A DNA stretch of 31,614 bases from a virus. The position numbers and the translations under genes were made by a program. The stretch is from positions 1-31,614 of IMG/VR virus record IMGVR_UViG_3300044972_000541; one strand, given 5' to 3'. The notes beneath the pieces are model-generated. The model searched no databases. It saw only the letters and a program-made list of their open reading frames with translations, and was not told the DNA's origin. The first letter of the stretch is position 1, and each line of letters opens with the position of its first letter. Positions 14,531-20,265 of this stretch are shown here, in pieces.

Positions 14531-14700
14531 CTTTCTTAATTAATACCAATCAAACAAAATCAATTCATTTGTCGTATTGTTTCGCGCTGAAATCGTTCTC
14601 CAGTCTAGTATATGGGCATTTTTTACCGCTAAGCAAACGTGTCTCCTTATTTAGAATGAATATAAATTAGCATAAAATGTGAAAGTTTTTGTTGAAAATG
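14531..14700. other. A/T-rich spacer before the RNA promoter
   Basis: No gene or strong structure is seen. One 10-nt sequence, TAAGCAAACG, occurs at 14630-14639 and again at 14735-14744, where it covers the predicted transcription start of the structured RNA. This could be a binding site or a duplicated start region. Confidence 0.35.
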
Positions 14701-14731
14701 TTTGCACAATCCAAAAGTATGCGTATCTTTA
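14701..14731 (+). promoter_or_regulatory. Strong Bacteroidota-type promoter for the structured RNA and early genes
   Basis: A -33 box TTTG at 14701-14704 and a -7 box TATCTTTA at 14724-14731 (TAnnTTTG with one mismatch) are spaced by exactly 19 nt, the classic Bacteroidota primary sigma factor arrangement. Transcription is expected to start near 14738. It is the best full promoter in the window. Confidence 0.75.
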
Positions 14732-14737
14732 CAATAA

Positions 14738-15245
14738 GCAAACGAGCTAATAACAATTGAAATAAGACACTATACATCGGTGACCAATGACCACTACTTA
14801 ATCCTCTGCAATGTGACAAGGTGAAAGTAATAAGTAGGGCGAGGCGTTGGTAATAAATTCCAAGCTAGTGTTTTTTAATTAACAAGCAAGCCCTAAGGCG
14901 TTACGATGACGAATCAGTATACTCAGGGTGTCCGAGACGATAAAGTCTTACAGAGTGCCTTTCGAGGATAACACAAAGTAAGTCGGTTCAAGGTAGGACG
15001 GCTAAAGCTCTAAGCAAGTTCATTGAAATACGATATTATTTGAGACTAAAAGCGGTGCGGAGGTCGATACGATAGCACAAAGCTAGGACGAACCTAGGGC
15101 GCATGGTACACTACTCAGGTGGCCATGCGTCGGAACCACGGCTCAGGCCGTAGGGATTAACAGAGGGCCGGCGGTTTCACGCGGTCGGCAAAACTTAGGT
15201 GTAGTTAGAATGACTAATTAATGGAAGCGACATCCACTACACCAC
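14738..15245 (+). ncRNA. Large structured RNA, candidate new class or early-operon leader
   Basis: About 500 nt without a credible ORF, directly after a strong promoter. Local helices found by eye: 14794-14800 with 14831-14837; 14837-14840 with 14890-14893; 14922-14927 with 14932-14936 (one bulge); 14955-14960 with 14965-14974 capped by UUCG; 14981-14985 with 14999-15003; 15055-15058 with 15075-15078 (inner 15064-15066 with 15070-15072); 15083-15087 with 15093-15097; 15098-15106 with 15123-15131 (9 bp, inner 15109-15111 with 15119-15121); 15138-15142 with 15147-15151 (UCAG loop); 15167-15173 with 15080-like arms at 15180-15182 and 15186-15189; and a three-way junction: 15198-15204 with 15237-15243 enclosing hairpins 15205-15217 and 15222-15236. 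It lacks signatures of tmRNA, RNase P, 6S or a group I or II intron. Size, location in a phage and many small helices recall the ornate phage RNAs GOLLD and ROOL, but no sequence match can be claimed. No terminator is seen before 15269, so it may also be a leader. Confidence 0.7.
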
Positions 15246-15268
15246 TAACCATTTAATAACTAGAAATT

Positions 15269-15442
15269 ATGAAAACTTATTTTTATTGCGTAGAAGATAG
15301 CTACGGCCAAAGAACAGGAATTTACAGAAAAATTCAATTGAATGAAAGTGATATCGAATTAAATAGGTTCGGTTGGAAAACATACAATGGTCATTTCCTG
15401 TATGAAGATGAAATACAAGTATCATTAGCTTGTTTAGATTAA
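15269..15442 (+). CDS. First early ORF, unknown function (57 aa)
   Basis: A 57-residue protein with many aromatic residues (MKTYFYCVEDSYGQRTG, then FGWKTYNGHFLYEDE). It starts at an ATG in the context TAGAAATTATG, which recurs before two other genes in this cluster. It is the first ORF after the structured RNA. No family recognised. Confidence 0.6.
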   Translation: MKTYFYCVEDSYGQRTGIYRKIQLNESDIELNRFGWKTYNGHFLYEDEIQVSLACLD

Positions 15443-15473
15443 TTAATTACTAACCATTTAAATCCAACTAACC

Positions 15474-15584
15474 ATGGAAGCAAGAATCATCAGAATCGAG
15501 GGGCGCTATGAAATCATAGGTTTCTTTCAAGACGGCGTATTAGTAAGAACACGCAAATTATTAATCCCATTTAGAGCACGTTAA
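15474..15584 (+). CDS. Tiny ORF, unknown function (36 aa)
   Basis: A 36-residue basic ORF (MEARIIRIEGRYEIIGFFQD, ending PFRAR). Alternating hydrophobic residues suggest a small beta hairpin. It sits between two supported small ORFs with a 2-nt gap to the next. Support is position and spacing only. Confidence 0.45.
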   Translation: MEARIIRIEGRYEIIGFFQDGVLVRTRKLLIPFRAR

Positions 15585-15586
15585 TT

Positions 15587-15730
15587 ATGAACGAAAGAAT
15601 CAACATGAAGCAAGCGTTGATAAATGCAATGGTTGCTTATGAAATGAGAAAAGGTAGAACCAACATTTCAAAACAAACAATCGCCAACTTTGGCTTATTC
15701 GCTAACAAATTAACTCATCCAAAAAAATGA
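15587..15730 (+). CDS. Small basic ORF (47 aa)
   Basis: A 47-residue, basic ORF (MNERINMKQALINAMVAYEM, ending KLTHPKK). It overlaps the next ORF by 4 nt (ATGA), a sign of coupled translation. Helical; function unknown. Confidence 0.55.
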   Translation: MNERINMKQALINAMVAYEMRKGRTNISKQTIANFGLFANKLTHPKK

Positions 15731-15930
15731 CAACTTTACAGACATTCAAAGCGCTTATTAACGGGACGTTGGTAAGTGTAGACCAATTAAGAGGCAACAG
15801 AGGTCGCCAAGATATTCAGTACAAAATCAAAGCTACAACCTACACTAGTGGAAGTTGGGAGATTATTCTACCGGAAACACTTTTGAGCGCTGATGAATTT
15901 TGGAAACTTAACCCAATCAAAAAATCATGA
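15727..15930 (+). CDS. Small early protein (67 aa)
   Basis: A 67-residue ORF with a strand-rich middle (FKALINGTLVSVDQLRG, then QYKIKATTYTSGSWEIILPE). It is linked by ATGA overlaps on both sides. No family recognised. Position in a run of tiny early genes is typical of host-takeover or anti-defence factors, which is inference only. Confidence 0.6.
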   Translation: MTTLQTFKALINGTLVSVDQLRGNRGRQDIQYKIKATTYTSGSWEIILPETLLSADEFWKLNPIKKS

Positions 15931-16073
15931 AAGCAACAATCCAATTTATCAACAACTACGGAAAGCAGGTCGTAATGGAAAACCTGCTGTTTAATGACAA
16001 ACGTCACTTAGACAATTTTATTAACTACATCCAACGCAAGTACAACTATACGTTTGACGAGGTTTGGTATTAA
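15927..16073 (+). CDS. Small early protein (48 aa)
   Basis: A 48-residue ORF (MKATIQFINNYGKQVVMENL, ending YTFDEVWY). Its opening, x-IQ-x-x-NNYG, resembles the QINSNYGFD opening inside the gene at 16680-17057, so the two could be distantly related. Linked to the upstream gene by an ATGA overlap. Confidence 0.55.
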   Translation: MKATIQFINNYGKQVVMENLLFNDKRHLDNFINYIQRKYNYTFDEVWY

Positions 16074-16085
16074 AACTTAGAAATT

Positions 16086-16292
16086 ATGACATCAGTAGAA
16101 AGAGATTTTATCAAAAGACTAAAGTTAGTCATCGACGACGCCAATGTAATCATTGAGCATCTAGAACAGGGGAAAGGTTTAGAAAATGACACTAAGCATG
16201 GATCTACAATCTACACCCACTTAGACAACATTTCAATCGCGCTAGACTTAGGTAGCTATGAGCATTTGAAATGGAATTTATTCAAAGATTAG
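16086..16292 (+). CDS. Small helical early protein (68 aa)
   Basis: A 68-residue helical protein (RDFIKRLKLVIDDANVIIEH near 5-24, then DLGSYEHLKWNLFKD). The start is in the TAGAAATTATG context. A hairpin follows about 50 nt after its stop, so it may end the first early transcript. Function unknown. Confidence 0.6.
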   Translation: MTSVERDFIKRLKLVIDDANVIIEHLEQGKGLENDTKHGSTIYTHLDNISIALDLGSYEHLKWNLFKD

Positions 16293-16340
16293 CTGACGAG
16301 TATTCAGTATACGAAAACAATTAAATGAGGGTATCCTCAG

Positions 16341-16360
16341 CCCGCTCAGGCGGGTTTGTT
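16341..16360 (+). terminator. Probable intrinsic terminator or attenuator
   Basis: A 5-bp G+C stem CCCGC / GCGGG with a TCAG loop is followed by TTTGTT. It lies in the 92-bp gap between 16292 and 16385. A small GAGG / CCTC hairpin just before it could compete. Short T-run makes partial read-through likely. Confidence 0.6.
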
Positions 16361-16384
16361 CCTAATCATTAAAACCTTTTAAAC

Positions 16385-16507
16385 ATGGACAAAATTTTCA
16401 ACGGCGTATTGACCGCGGTAGCGGTTGGTATGGGAAGCACATTAGTGTATGCAATCAGTTTTGCAATCTACCAATTAGTAACAAGTAGTCCAACCTTATA
16501 CATCTAG
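16385..16507 (+). CDS. Tiny membrane protein (40 aa)
   Basis: A 40-residue ORF with one hydrophobic helix (VLTAVAVGMGSTLVYAISFA, about 8-27). It has a charged start (MDKIF) and a short polar end. Likely sits in the inner membrane. Function unknown; small phage membrane proteins often act in superinfection exclusion or host inhibition, which is not shown here. Confidence 0.55.
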   Translation: MDKIFNGVLTAVAVGMGSTLVYAISFAIYQLVTSSPTLYI

Positions 16508-16512
16508 AAATT

Positions 16513-16683
16513 ATGAAGCTACAAAACAAAGAAACAATACTCATTGACGATAGTCAATCAGTATTAACTGGGAATTACGAATTGGTTGGTAAGGTAGCCG
16601 GGACATCTAACAAGTACATAGTTAGGTGTCCTGATACCGATGCAATCCACATTGTCGAACTAAATTTAATTGATGTATTATGA
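16513..16683 (+). CDS. Small early protein (56 aa)
   Basis: A 56-residue ORF with a compact beta-rich pattern (NYELVGKVAGTSNKYIVRCP near 21-40, then IHIVELNLIDVL). Start in the TAGAAATTATG context; stop overlaps the next ATG by 4 nt. Function unknown. Confidence 0.6.
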   Translation: MKLQNKETILIDDSQSVLTGNYELVGKVAGTSNKYIVRCPDTDAIHIVELNLIDVL

Positions 16684-17057
16684 AGCACAGGATAGAACAC
16701 CTAGCTAGTAGAAATACAAAGTCTAGCAACATAAATAGGAAAGTAAAAAGTATAAAAAAACCTATAACTATGCAAGCAATCATTCAAATCAACAGTAACT
16801 ACGGCTTCGACCACAATTGGACGTTGCACATGGAAACAAAGCAAGGACTTAAATCATTTTATCTAGGCCAGGACGTAAAGTTTTGCAACCGGATATTACA
16901 AATGACACCAAGTCAAGTTGTCGAGGCAATCGGCACGGCTGAAATAACAACCGAGGCCGGCAATAAGAAGCTAGCAAAATTTATCATCTCCACTTTAAAG
17001 AAGAGACATTTAATTAACTTTCAAAATTTACAACCATGGGACCTATGCGCAGAGTAA
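16680..17057 (+). CDS. Early protein, unknown function
   Basis: A 125-residue basic protein from the coupled ATG at 16680; an alternative start at 16770 (MQAIIQINSNYGFDHNW) with an A/T-rich leader would give 95 residues and would leave out a Ser/Lys/Asn-rich lead that looks non-globular. The rest is a mixed fold (LHMETKQGLKSFYLGQDVKF, then TPSQVVEAIGTAEITTEAGN and a basic helix). No family recognised. I keep the longer form because of its ATGA overlap, but am unsure. Confidence 0.55.
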   Translation: MKHRIEHLASRNTKSSNINRKVKSIKKPITMQAIIQINSNYGFDHNWTLHMETKQGLKSFYLGQDVKFCNRILQMTPSQVVEAIGTAEITTEAGNKKLAKFIISTLKKRHLINFQNLQPWDLCAE

Positions 17058-17218
17058 CCACCTTAGCAGTCGGTATAATAATCGGCATGTCGATCGTTTC
17101 AGTCATGAAATTAAGCGACCGACCAAAACCTAGACCTTTCCGTCCAGTAAGTGTAGAGCAGTTCGAAAGGGAACAACCTCCGGTCTTACAAAAGTACGGC
17201 AAGTTAATCGTTGATTAA
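17036..17218 (+). CDS. Small membrane-anchored protein (60 aa)
   Basis: A 60-residue ORF with one N-terminal hydrophobic helix (VTTLAVGIIIGMSIVSVM, about 7-24) and a Pro/Arg/Glu-rich soluble tail (SDRPKPRPFRPVSVEQFERE). It overlaps the upstream gene by 22 nt. It is the last ORF before the iteron-like gap. Function unknown. Confidence 0.5.
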   Translation: MGPMRRVTTLAVGIIIGMSIVSVMKLSDRPKPRPFRPVSVEQFEREQPPVLQKYGKLIVD

Positions 17219-17265
17219 AGCTTTACTTTAAGTATGTTAATTATATTCCTCACAATCAGCAAGTT

Positions 17266-17292
17266 ATGTTAGTCCATGTTGATTTGATGTTA
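17266..17292 (-). repeat. Left array of 10-11-bp repeats
   Basis: ATGTTA (17266-17271), ATGTTG (17276-17281) and ATGTTA (17287-17292) are spaced 10 and 11 bp. The stretch 17278-17292 is the near reverse complement of the CAACATCAAAC unit in the right array. The spacing of about one helical turn suggests protein binding on one face of DNA. Confidence 0.6.
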
Positions 17293-17375
17293 ATTTTTTT
17301 GACGTAAGTGCTTGATTATCAAGCCTTCATGTCAGAATGTCGAAAATGACCCTCAACTTTTATATAATTACACAC

Positions 17376-17394
17376 AGGGATAGATTCTATCCCT
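17376..17394. other. Perfect 8-bp inverted repeat
   Basis: Arms AGGGATAG and CTATCCCT with a 3-nt centre. No T-run follows on the plus strand, so it is not an ordinary terminator. It lies just before the A/T-rich tract in the origin-like gap. Confidence 0.5.
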
Positions 17395-17496
17395 AATGTA
17401 TATATATTATATTTTTTATTTTTTTCTCATAATAAGGGGGGTAAATTAACATTTTAACACAAACCCTTATACAATAAGGATTTTAGCAAAAAAAAT

Positions 17497-17545
17497 CAAC
17501 ATTAAACCAACATCAAACCAACATTAAACCACTAAAACCAACATT
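17497..17545 (+). repeat. Right array of 11-bp tandem repeats
   Basis: Units CAACATTAAAC (17497-17507), CAACATCAAAC (17508-17518) and CAACATTAAAC (17519-17529), then a degenerate CACTAAAAC, then CAACATT (17539-17545) that touches the ATG of the next gene. Because it abuts the start codon, a bound protein could control that gene, or the repeats could serve as an unstructured leader. Confidence 0.75.
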
Positions 17546-18133
17546 ATGAACGCAGTAATCGAAGCCTTTTTAGTAGGCAAAAAGAAAAAACAAGGCAACG
17601 GCCAAACAGACGGCCGTTCGCTCTACCTATTCGGCAACTTAATCGCGGAGCACCGCGAAGACGGAATGTATGTATCGAATGCCGGCTGGCCAACCAGGAC
17701 GACAAACAAATGGTTAAACATGCTACCTGATACTCGTGTCTACTCACATAAAAAAACACCTTACCTGAACGGCGAGAAATGGGACGGCGAGATGACAAAG
17801 GTAAACGACAACGTTCAGCCTGAGGCAAAGCATGTCGGCGAGATATTCGACATGACATGCGAGTACATTCGCTTAGACGGTTGGAGGGGATATTCAAAAC
17901 CAATCTATTCGGTTCACATGGAACCGGACACAGGAGGGTGGGACGACAGTCCATATCCAAACGCTCAGGCGTTGATTAAGGAAAAATTAGCTGAGCTAAA
18001 GGCTATAGGAATTCCGGCAAAAGTTGTAACATCTGAGACGTCAAACGTTTTTTGTGTAAACCATTTCATTATTGTACCACCTAAATTTTATAACGATGCA
18101 ACCACAAGACTTGAACTTCGAAACGTGGGATGA
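17546..18133 (+). CDS. Conserved-looking phage protein, unknown function
   Basis: A 195-residue soluble protein. Residues 7-70 contain AFLVGKKKKQGNGQTDG then YLFGNLIAEHREDGMYVSNA and GWPTRTTNKWLNML. The opening, a F-L-x-G-K-x-x-x-x-GN stretch followed by Y-x-x-x-GN-x-IA and GW-x-T-x-TT-x-x-x-LN, recurs in my memory in unrelated phages as an uncharacterised early protein. The rest is mixed and includes a CVNHFIIVPPKF strand near the end. Its ATG directly follows the 11-bp repeat array, so it may be the iteron-controlled gene. It overlaps the next gene by 38 nt. Confidence 0.7.
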   Translation: MNAVIEAFLVGKKKKQGNGQTDGRSLYLFGNLIAEHREDGMYVSNAGWPTRTTNKWLNMLPDTRVYSHKKTPYLNGEKWDGEMTKVNDNVQPEAKHVGEIFDMTCEYIRLDGWRGYSKPIYSVHMEPDTGGWDDSPYPNAQALIKEKLAELKAIGIPAKVVTSETSNVFCVNHFIIVPPKFYNDATTRLELRNVG

Positions 18134-18338
18134 GTTATTCGACTACATCTTAGAGAGTAAAATTAACGGCCAAAAGAAGCAGTCGTTAGAATTATTTAAC
18201 GCGCTCCCAAATCGGGAGCATAGACAAATGTTCATTGACCATGTCAGTGAGGCGTATCATTACGAGGCGATGCATAACGGCCAACAGAACGAGTTAGCAG
18301 ACACATTAAAATTTTATTATGAAGGTAGAGATAGTTGA
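18096..18338 (+). CDS. Small acidic helical protein
   Basis: An 80-residue protein from the ATG at 18096 (MQPQDLNFETWDELFDYILE); a longer TTG start at 18072 is unlikely. It is mostly helical and acidic, with several Gln/Asn/His residues (AYHYEAMHNGQQNELADTLK). It overlaps both neighbours. Function unknown. Confidence 0.6.
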   Translation: MQPQDLNFETWDELFDYILESKINGQKKQSLELFNALPNREHRQMFIDHVSEAYHYEAMHNGQQNELADTLKFYYEGRDS

Positions 18339-18444
18339 GAGCTGGTCATCAGCCAAGACAATCGGACTAGCGGTTAGTTATTCGATTGAGGATAAGGAGA
18401 TACTTATTCATTTTTTGTTTCACGGCATATTCATAAAGCTATGA
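18319..18444 (+). CDS. Tiny ORF (41 aa)
   Basis: A 41-residue ORF (MKVEIVESWSSAKTIGLAVS, ending FHGIFIKL) that starts inside the upstream gene and ends with an ATGA overlap. Beta-rich with a hydrophobic tail. Support is the double coupling. Function unknown. Confidence 0.5.
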   Translation: MKVEIVESWSSAKTIGLAVSYSIEDKEILIHFLFHGIFIKL

Positions 18445-18602
18445 GGTTTTATGCAAAGTACACCTTGTTCGGGTATAAGTTTCGGCAAGGTGAGATGAAA
18501 CGTAACAAGGACTTAATCAGGCGTTATCATCACAGGGCAGTTGTCAATGAAGACGGTAACATTATTATTCAAATCGGTAAATTTAAAATTGTATTAACAT
18601 GA
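18441..18602 (+). CDS. Small basic protein (53 aa)
   Basis: A 53-residue ORF, basic in its first half (MRFYAKYTLFGYKFRQGEMK) and ending in a strand pair (NEDGNIIIQIGKFKIVLT). Joined by ATGA overlaps at both ends. Function unknown. Confidence 0.55.
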   Translation: MRFYAKYTLFGYKFRQGEMKRNKDLIRRYHHRAVVNEDGNIIIQIGKFKIVLT

Positions 18603-18937
18603 GAGCACAAACGAAAGAAAAGTACATGACAGTATTGAGATACATGCATGAACAAAACAAACCATTTTCCCTTTTAGAAATCAAGCAGAAAGCAGGCGCG
18701 CATAGCACGATGCTATCGTCATGCGTAAAGCTTGGATTGATAGAGCGTAAGAAAGGCAAGTACAGTTGGGTAGGCGACGTGCCAACAAAGACAACTGCCA
18801 ATCGGGTGCATGCGAATCTTCGCAAGACGTATGAAAGGCCAGTCGAAAGGAAGGTAGTCCAACCGATCAAACGATCACCGCGACGTAGAGTTCGCACGGC
18901 AAGTATTTTATGGGGTCTAATTAAATTCAACTACTAA
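18599..18937 (+). CDS. Winged-helix-like DNA-binding protein
   Basis: A 112-residue basic protein. Residues about 5-58 read as a helix-turn-helix with wing: KYMTVLRYMHEQNKPFSLLE, then IKQKAGAHSTMLSSCVKLGL and the wing IERKKGKYSWVG. The C-terminal half is disordered and Arg/Lys-rich (VVQPIKRSPRRRVRT). The fold suggests a transcription regulator; targets unknown. It overlaps the upstream gene by 4 nt and the next by 1 nt. Confidence 0.65.
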   Translation: MRAQTKEKYMTVLRYMHEQNKPFSLLEIKQKAGAHSTMLSSCVKLGLIERKKGKYSWVGDVPTKTTANRVHANLRKTYERPVERKVVQPIKRSPRRRVRTASILWGLIKFNY

Positions 18938-19104
18938 TGTATCACATCTGCTACCTCCTCACAAATGGTGATTGTGATGGGATAAAATGCTCAGGCATTA
19001 ACATCGAAGCGTCAAGCTATCAGGACGCAATTAAAAAATTCCAGAAGGAATGTTCTAATCAGATAGTTTATATTTGTAAGCAAGAAATAATACACCAATG
19101 TTAA
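18937..19104 (+). CDS. Small Cys-rich protein (55 aa)
   Basis: A 55-residue ORF with six cysteines (MYHICYLLTNGDCDGIKCSG, then KECSNQIVYICKQE and a final C). The pattern Y-x-L-x-x-x-G-x-x-x-G near the start then a helix then a strand suggests a small alpha/beta fold. Its ATG shares a base with the previous stop (TAATG) and it overlaps the next ORF by 7 nt. Function unknown. Confidence 0.55.
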   Translation: MYHICYLLTNGDCDGIKCSGINIEASSYQDAIKKFQKECSNQIVYICKQEIIHQC

Positions 19105-19265
19105 CTGCTTACGACATAAAGTTTGACAACGGCAAACACACGCGAGTGATGGCTCCCAACAAGAGCATTGCCGTTGTATACTTTATGTTATTCTTCGACA
19201 TGGACATAGAGTCCATTGAAGAATGTAGAGTTCAAATCATTATCGAACAATTTAATCTTAACTAA
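19098..19265 (+). CDS. Small acidic protein (55 aa)
   Basis: A 55-residue ORF (MLTAYDIKFDNGKHTRVMAP, then SIEECRVQIIIEQFNLN). It resembles its upstream neighbour in overall plan: strand, loop, helix with Ser-Ile-Glu, strand. It fits exactly between the stop at 19104 and the ATG at 19267. Function unknown. Confidence 0.55.
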   Translation: MLTAYDIKFDNGKHTRVMAPNKSIAVVYFMLFFDMDIESIEECRVQIIIEQFNLN

Positions 19266-19266
19266 C

Positions 19267-19737
19267 ATGTATATCTTAATCCCAATTGTGTCGGCGATAC
19301 TAATGTATCAGTCGGCAAAAATCAGCAATTACATCATTCGATCAATCGCAGGTTACACATCATTCGCCGGAATGATTATCGGCATCATGCTCGCGTTTGC
19401 TCAGATTGTATCAGCCCAATGGGTTCCAATCAAGGGCTTCCAGGAAGATAGCCCAGGCAACTTCAGTTACTATTCAATGGACAAACAGAACGCCATTGAC
19501 ATGTGCAAGGAAGCTTTGCGGATCAACAATGTCAACCTATCTACAATTGGCGTAGATAAGAAACACGACCCGATGATCAACAACCACTTAATGAAACCTG
19601 ATCAACCTGAGATGGTGTACATGGTTTATGTTGCAAAGTCAACTAGTGGGTATGTCGTTCGCTTAGTATTCAGAGAGAATCAATACTTTGAGATTGAAGA
19701 GGACTTTATGACAATTGTGTATGAAGGCGTGGAATGA
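19267..19737 (+). CDS. Membrane protein with soluble domain
   Basis: A 156-residue protein from the ATG at 19267; a TTG at 19216 would extend it into the upstream gene. Two hydrophobic segments (about 2-14 and 29-50, ending AFAQIVSAQW) lead into a soluble domain of about 100 residues with SMDKQNAIDMCKEALRINNV and a MVYVAKSTSGYVVRLVF strand pair. The VSAQW site could also be a signal-peptidase cut. Function unknown; the envelope location could suit a superinfection or host-envelope role. Confidence 0.6.
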   Translation: MYILIPIVSAILMYQSAKISNYIIRSIAGYTSFAGMIIGIMLAFAQIVSAQWVPIKGFQEDSPGNFSYYSMDKQNAIDMCKEALRINNVNLSTIGVDKKHDPMINNHLMKPDQPEMVYMVYVAKSTSGYVVRLVFRENQYFEIEEDFMTIVYEGVE

Positions 19738-20107
19738 TTTAATATCTGACAAGTATGTCACCATGTACACGACTGAGAGGTCAATGTATTACATCGACAA
19801 GGGCATTCGTATCGAGCGCTTCAACGATGGCGGTGACATAATTGTTCAGAACACCATGACAAACTCAGAGAAGTTTGTTAAGGTTACACCTCAGCAGTAT
19901 GAGGTGTTCGAGAACTTGGGTTGGTACCCTGGTATACTGAGAGTCAACATCGACATCATCGACAGTAAGTTAATAAAGGTCAACTACTTAATGAAGCTGG
20001 CGCTCAACAATGAACAGCCAACTGAAAAAATATATGCTGACCGTGAAAAATTATTGTTGAAATATTTTGAATATAAGAAACGTTTTAATAAATTTGTAGA
20101 CTTATGA
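19721..20107 (+). CDS. Early protein, unknown function
   Basis: A 128-residue protein from the ATG at 19721 (MKAWNDLISDKYVTMYTTER). The N-terminal half is strands (IRIERFNDGGDIIVQNTM), the C-terminal half helices (DREKLLLKYFEYKKRFNKF). It overlaps the upstream gene by 17 nt and the next by 4 nt. No family recognised. Confidence 0.6.
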   Translation: MKAWNDLISDKYVTMYTTERSMYYIDKGIRIERFNDGGDIIVQNTMTNSEKFVKVTPQQYEVFENLGWYPGILRVNIDIIDSKLIKVNYLMKLALNNEQPTEKIYADREKLLLKYFEYKKRFNKFVDL

Positions 20108-20262
20108 AGAAATGGCAAATGGTTAATACTATAAAAGCATTAAATGAGCTCGTTGGAGAACAATATCGTATTATGAAATCTGAAGAGAAAATTTTAAAAG
20201 CTTGGTTTAAAAGAATAAAAGAATTAGAAGAACAACTTAAACAAAAAGACTCAAACAAATAA
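20104..20262 (+). CDS. Small coiled-coil protein (52 aa)
   Basis: A 52-residue, Lys/Glu-rich ORF predicted as one or two long helices (MKKWQMVNTIKALNELVGEQ, then FKRIKELEEQLKQKDSNK). ATGA overlap with the upstream gene supports it. Function unknown. Confidence 0.55.
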   Translation: MKKWQMVNTIKALNELVGEQYRIMKSEEKILKAWFKRIKELEEQLKQKDSNK

Positions 20263-20265
20263 ATT

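Larger units (their letters stand above)
17219..17545. promoter_or_regulatory. Iteron-like non-coding region, candidate origin or operator
   Basis: A 327-bp gap with no gene. On its left are three ATGTTA/ATGTTG elements in a 10-11-bp period (17266-17292); on its right are tandem repeats of CAACATTAAAC (17497-17545), the same core in reverse. Between them are perfect hairpins GCTTGA-TTA-TCAAGC (17310-17324), AGGGATAG-ATT-CTATCCCT (17376-17394) and CCTTAT-ACA-ATAAGG (about 17465-17479), and an A/T-rich tract (about 17398-17430). This layout is like iteron-type replication origins and also like multi-site operators. No perfect DnaA box was seen. Confidence 0.55.

Noticed and set aside
14189-14670. 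Several small ORFs on both strands in the G+C-rich gap
   Set aside because: Arg/Pro/Ser-rich low-complexity translations, no start context like that of neighbours, no coupling, and they overlap each other on both strands; best seen as by-products of high G+C.
14738-15245. tmRNA, RNase P RNA, 6S RNA or self-splicing intron
   Set aside because: No tRNA-like ends or tag reading frame, no RNase P conserved blocks, no long single hairpin, no recognisable group I core or group II domain V. A GGTTCAA near 14984 looks like a T-loop but has no matching stem.
17544-17960. Minus-strand 138-codon ORF
   Set aside because: Antisense to a better-supported plus gene, Arg/Cys/Leu-rich with no coupling.
19216-19266. 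TTG-started N-terminal extension of the membrane protein
   Set aside because: This stretch is the end of the 55-codon ORF 19098-19265 in another frame, and an ATG in good context lies at 19267.
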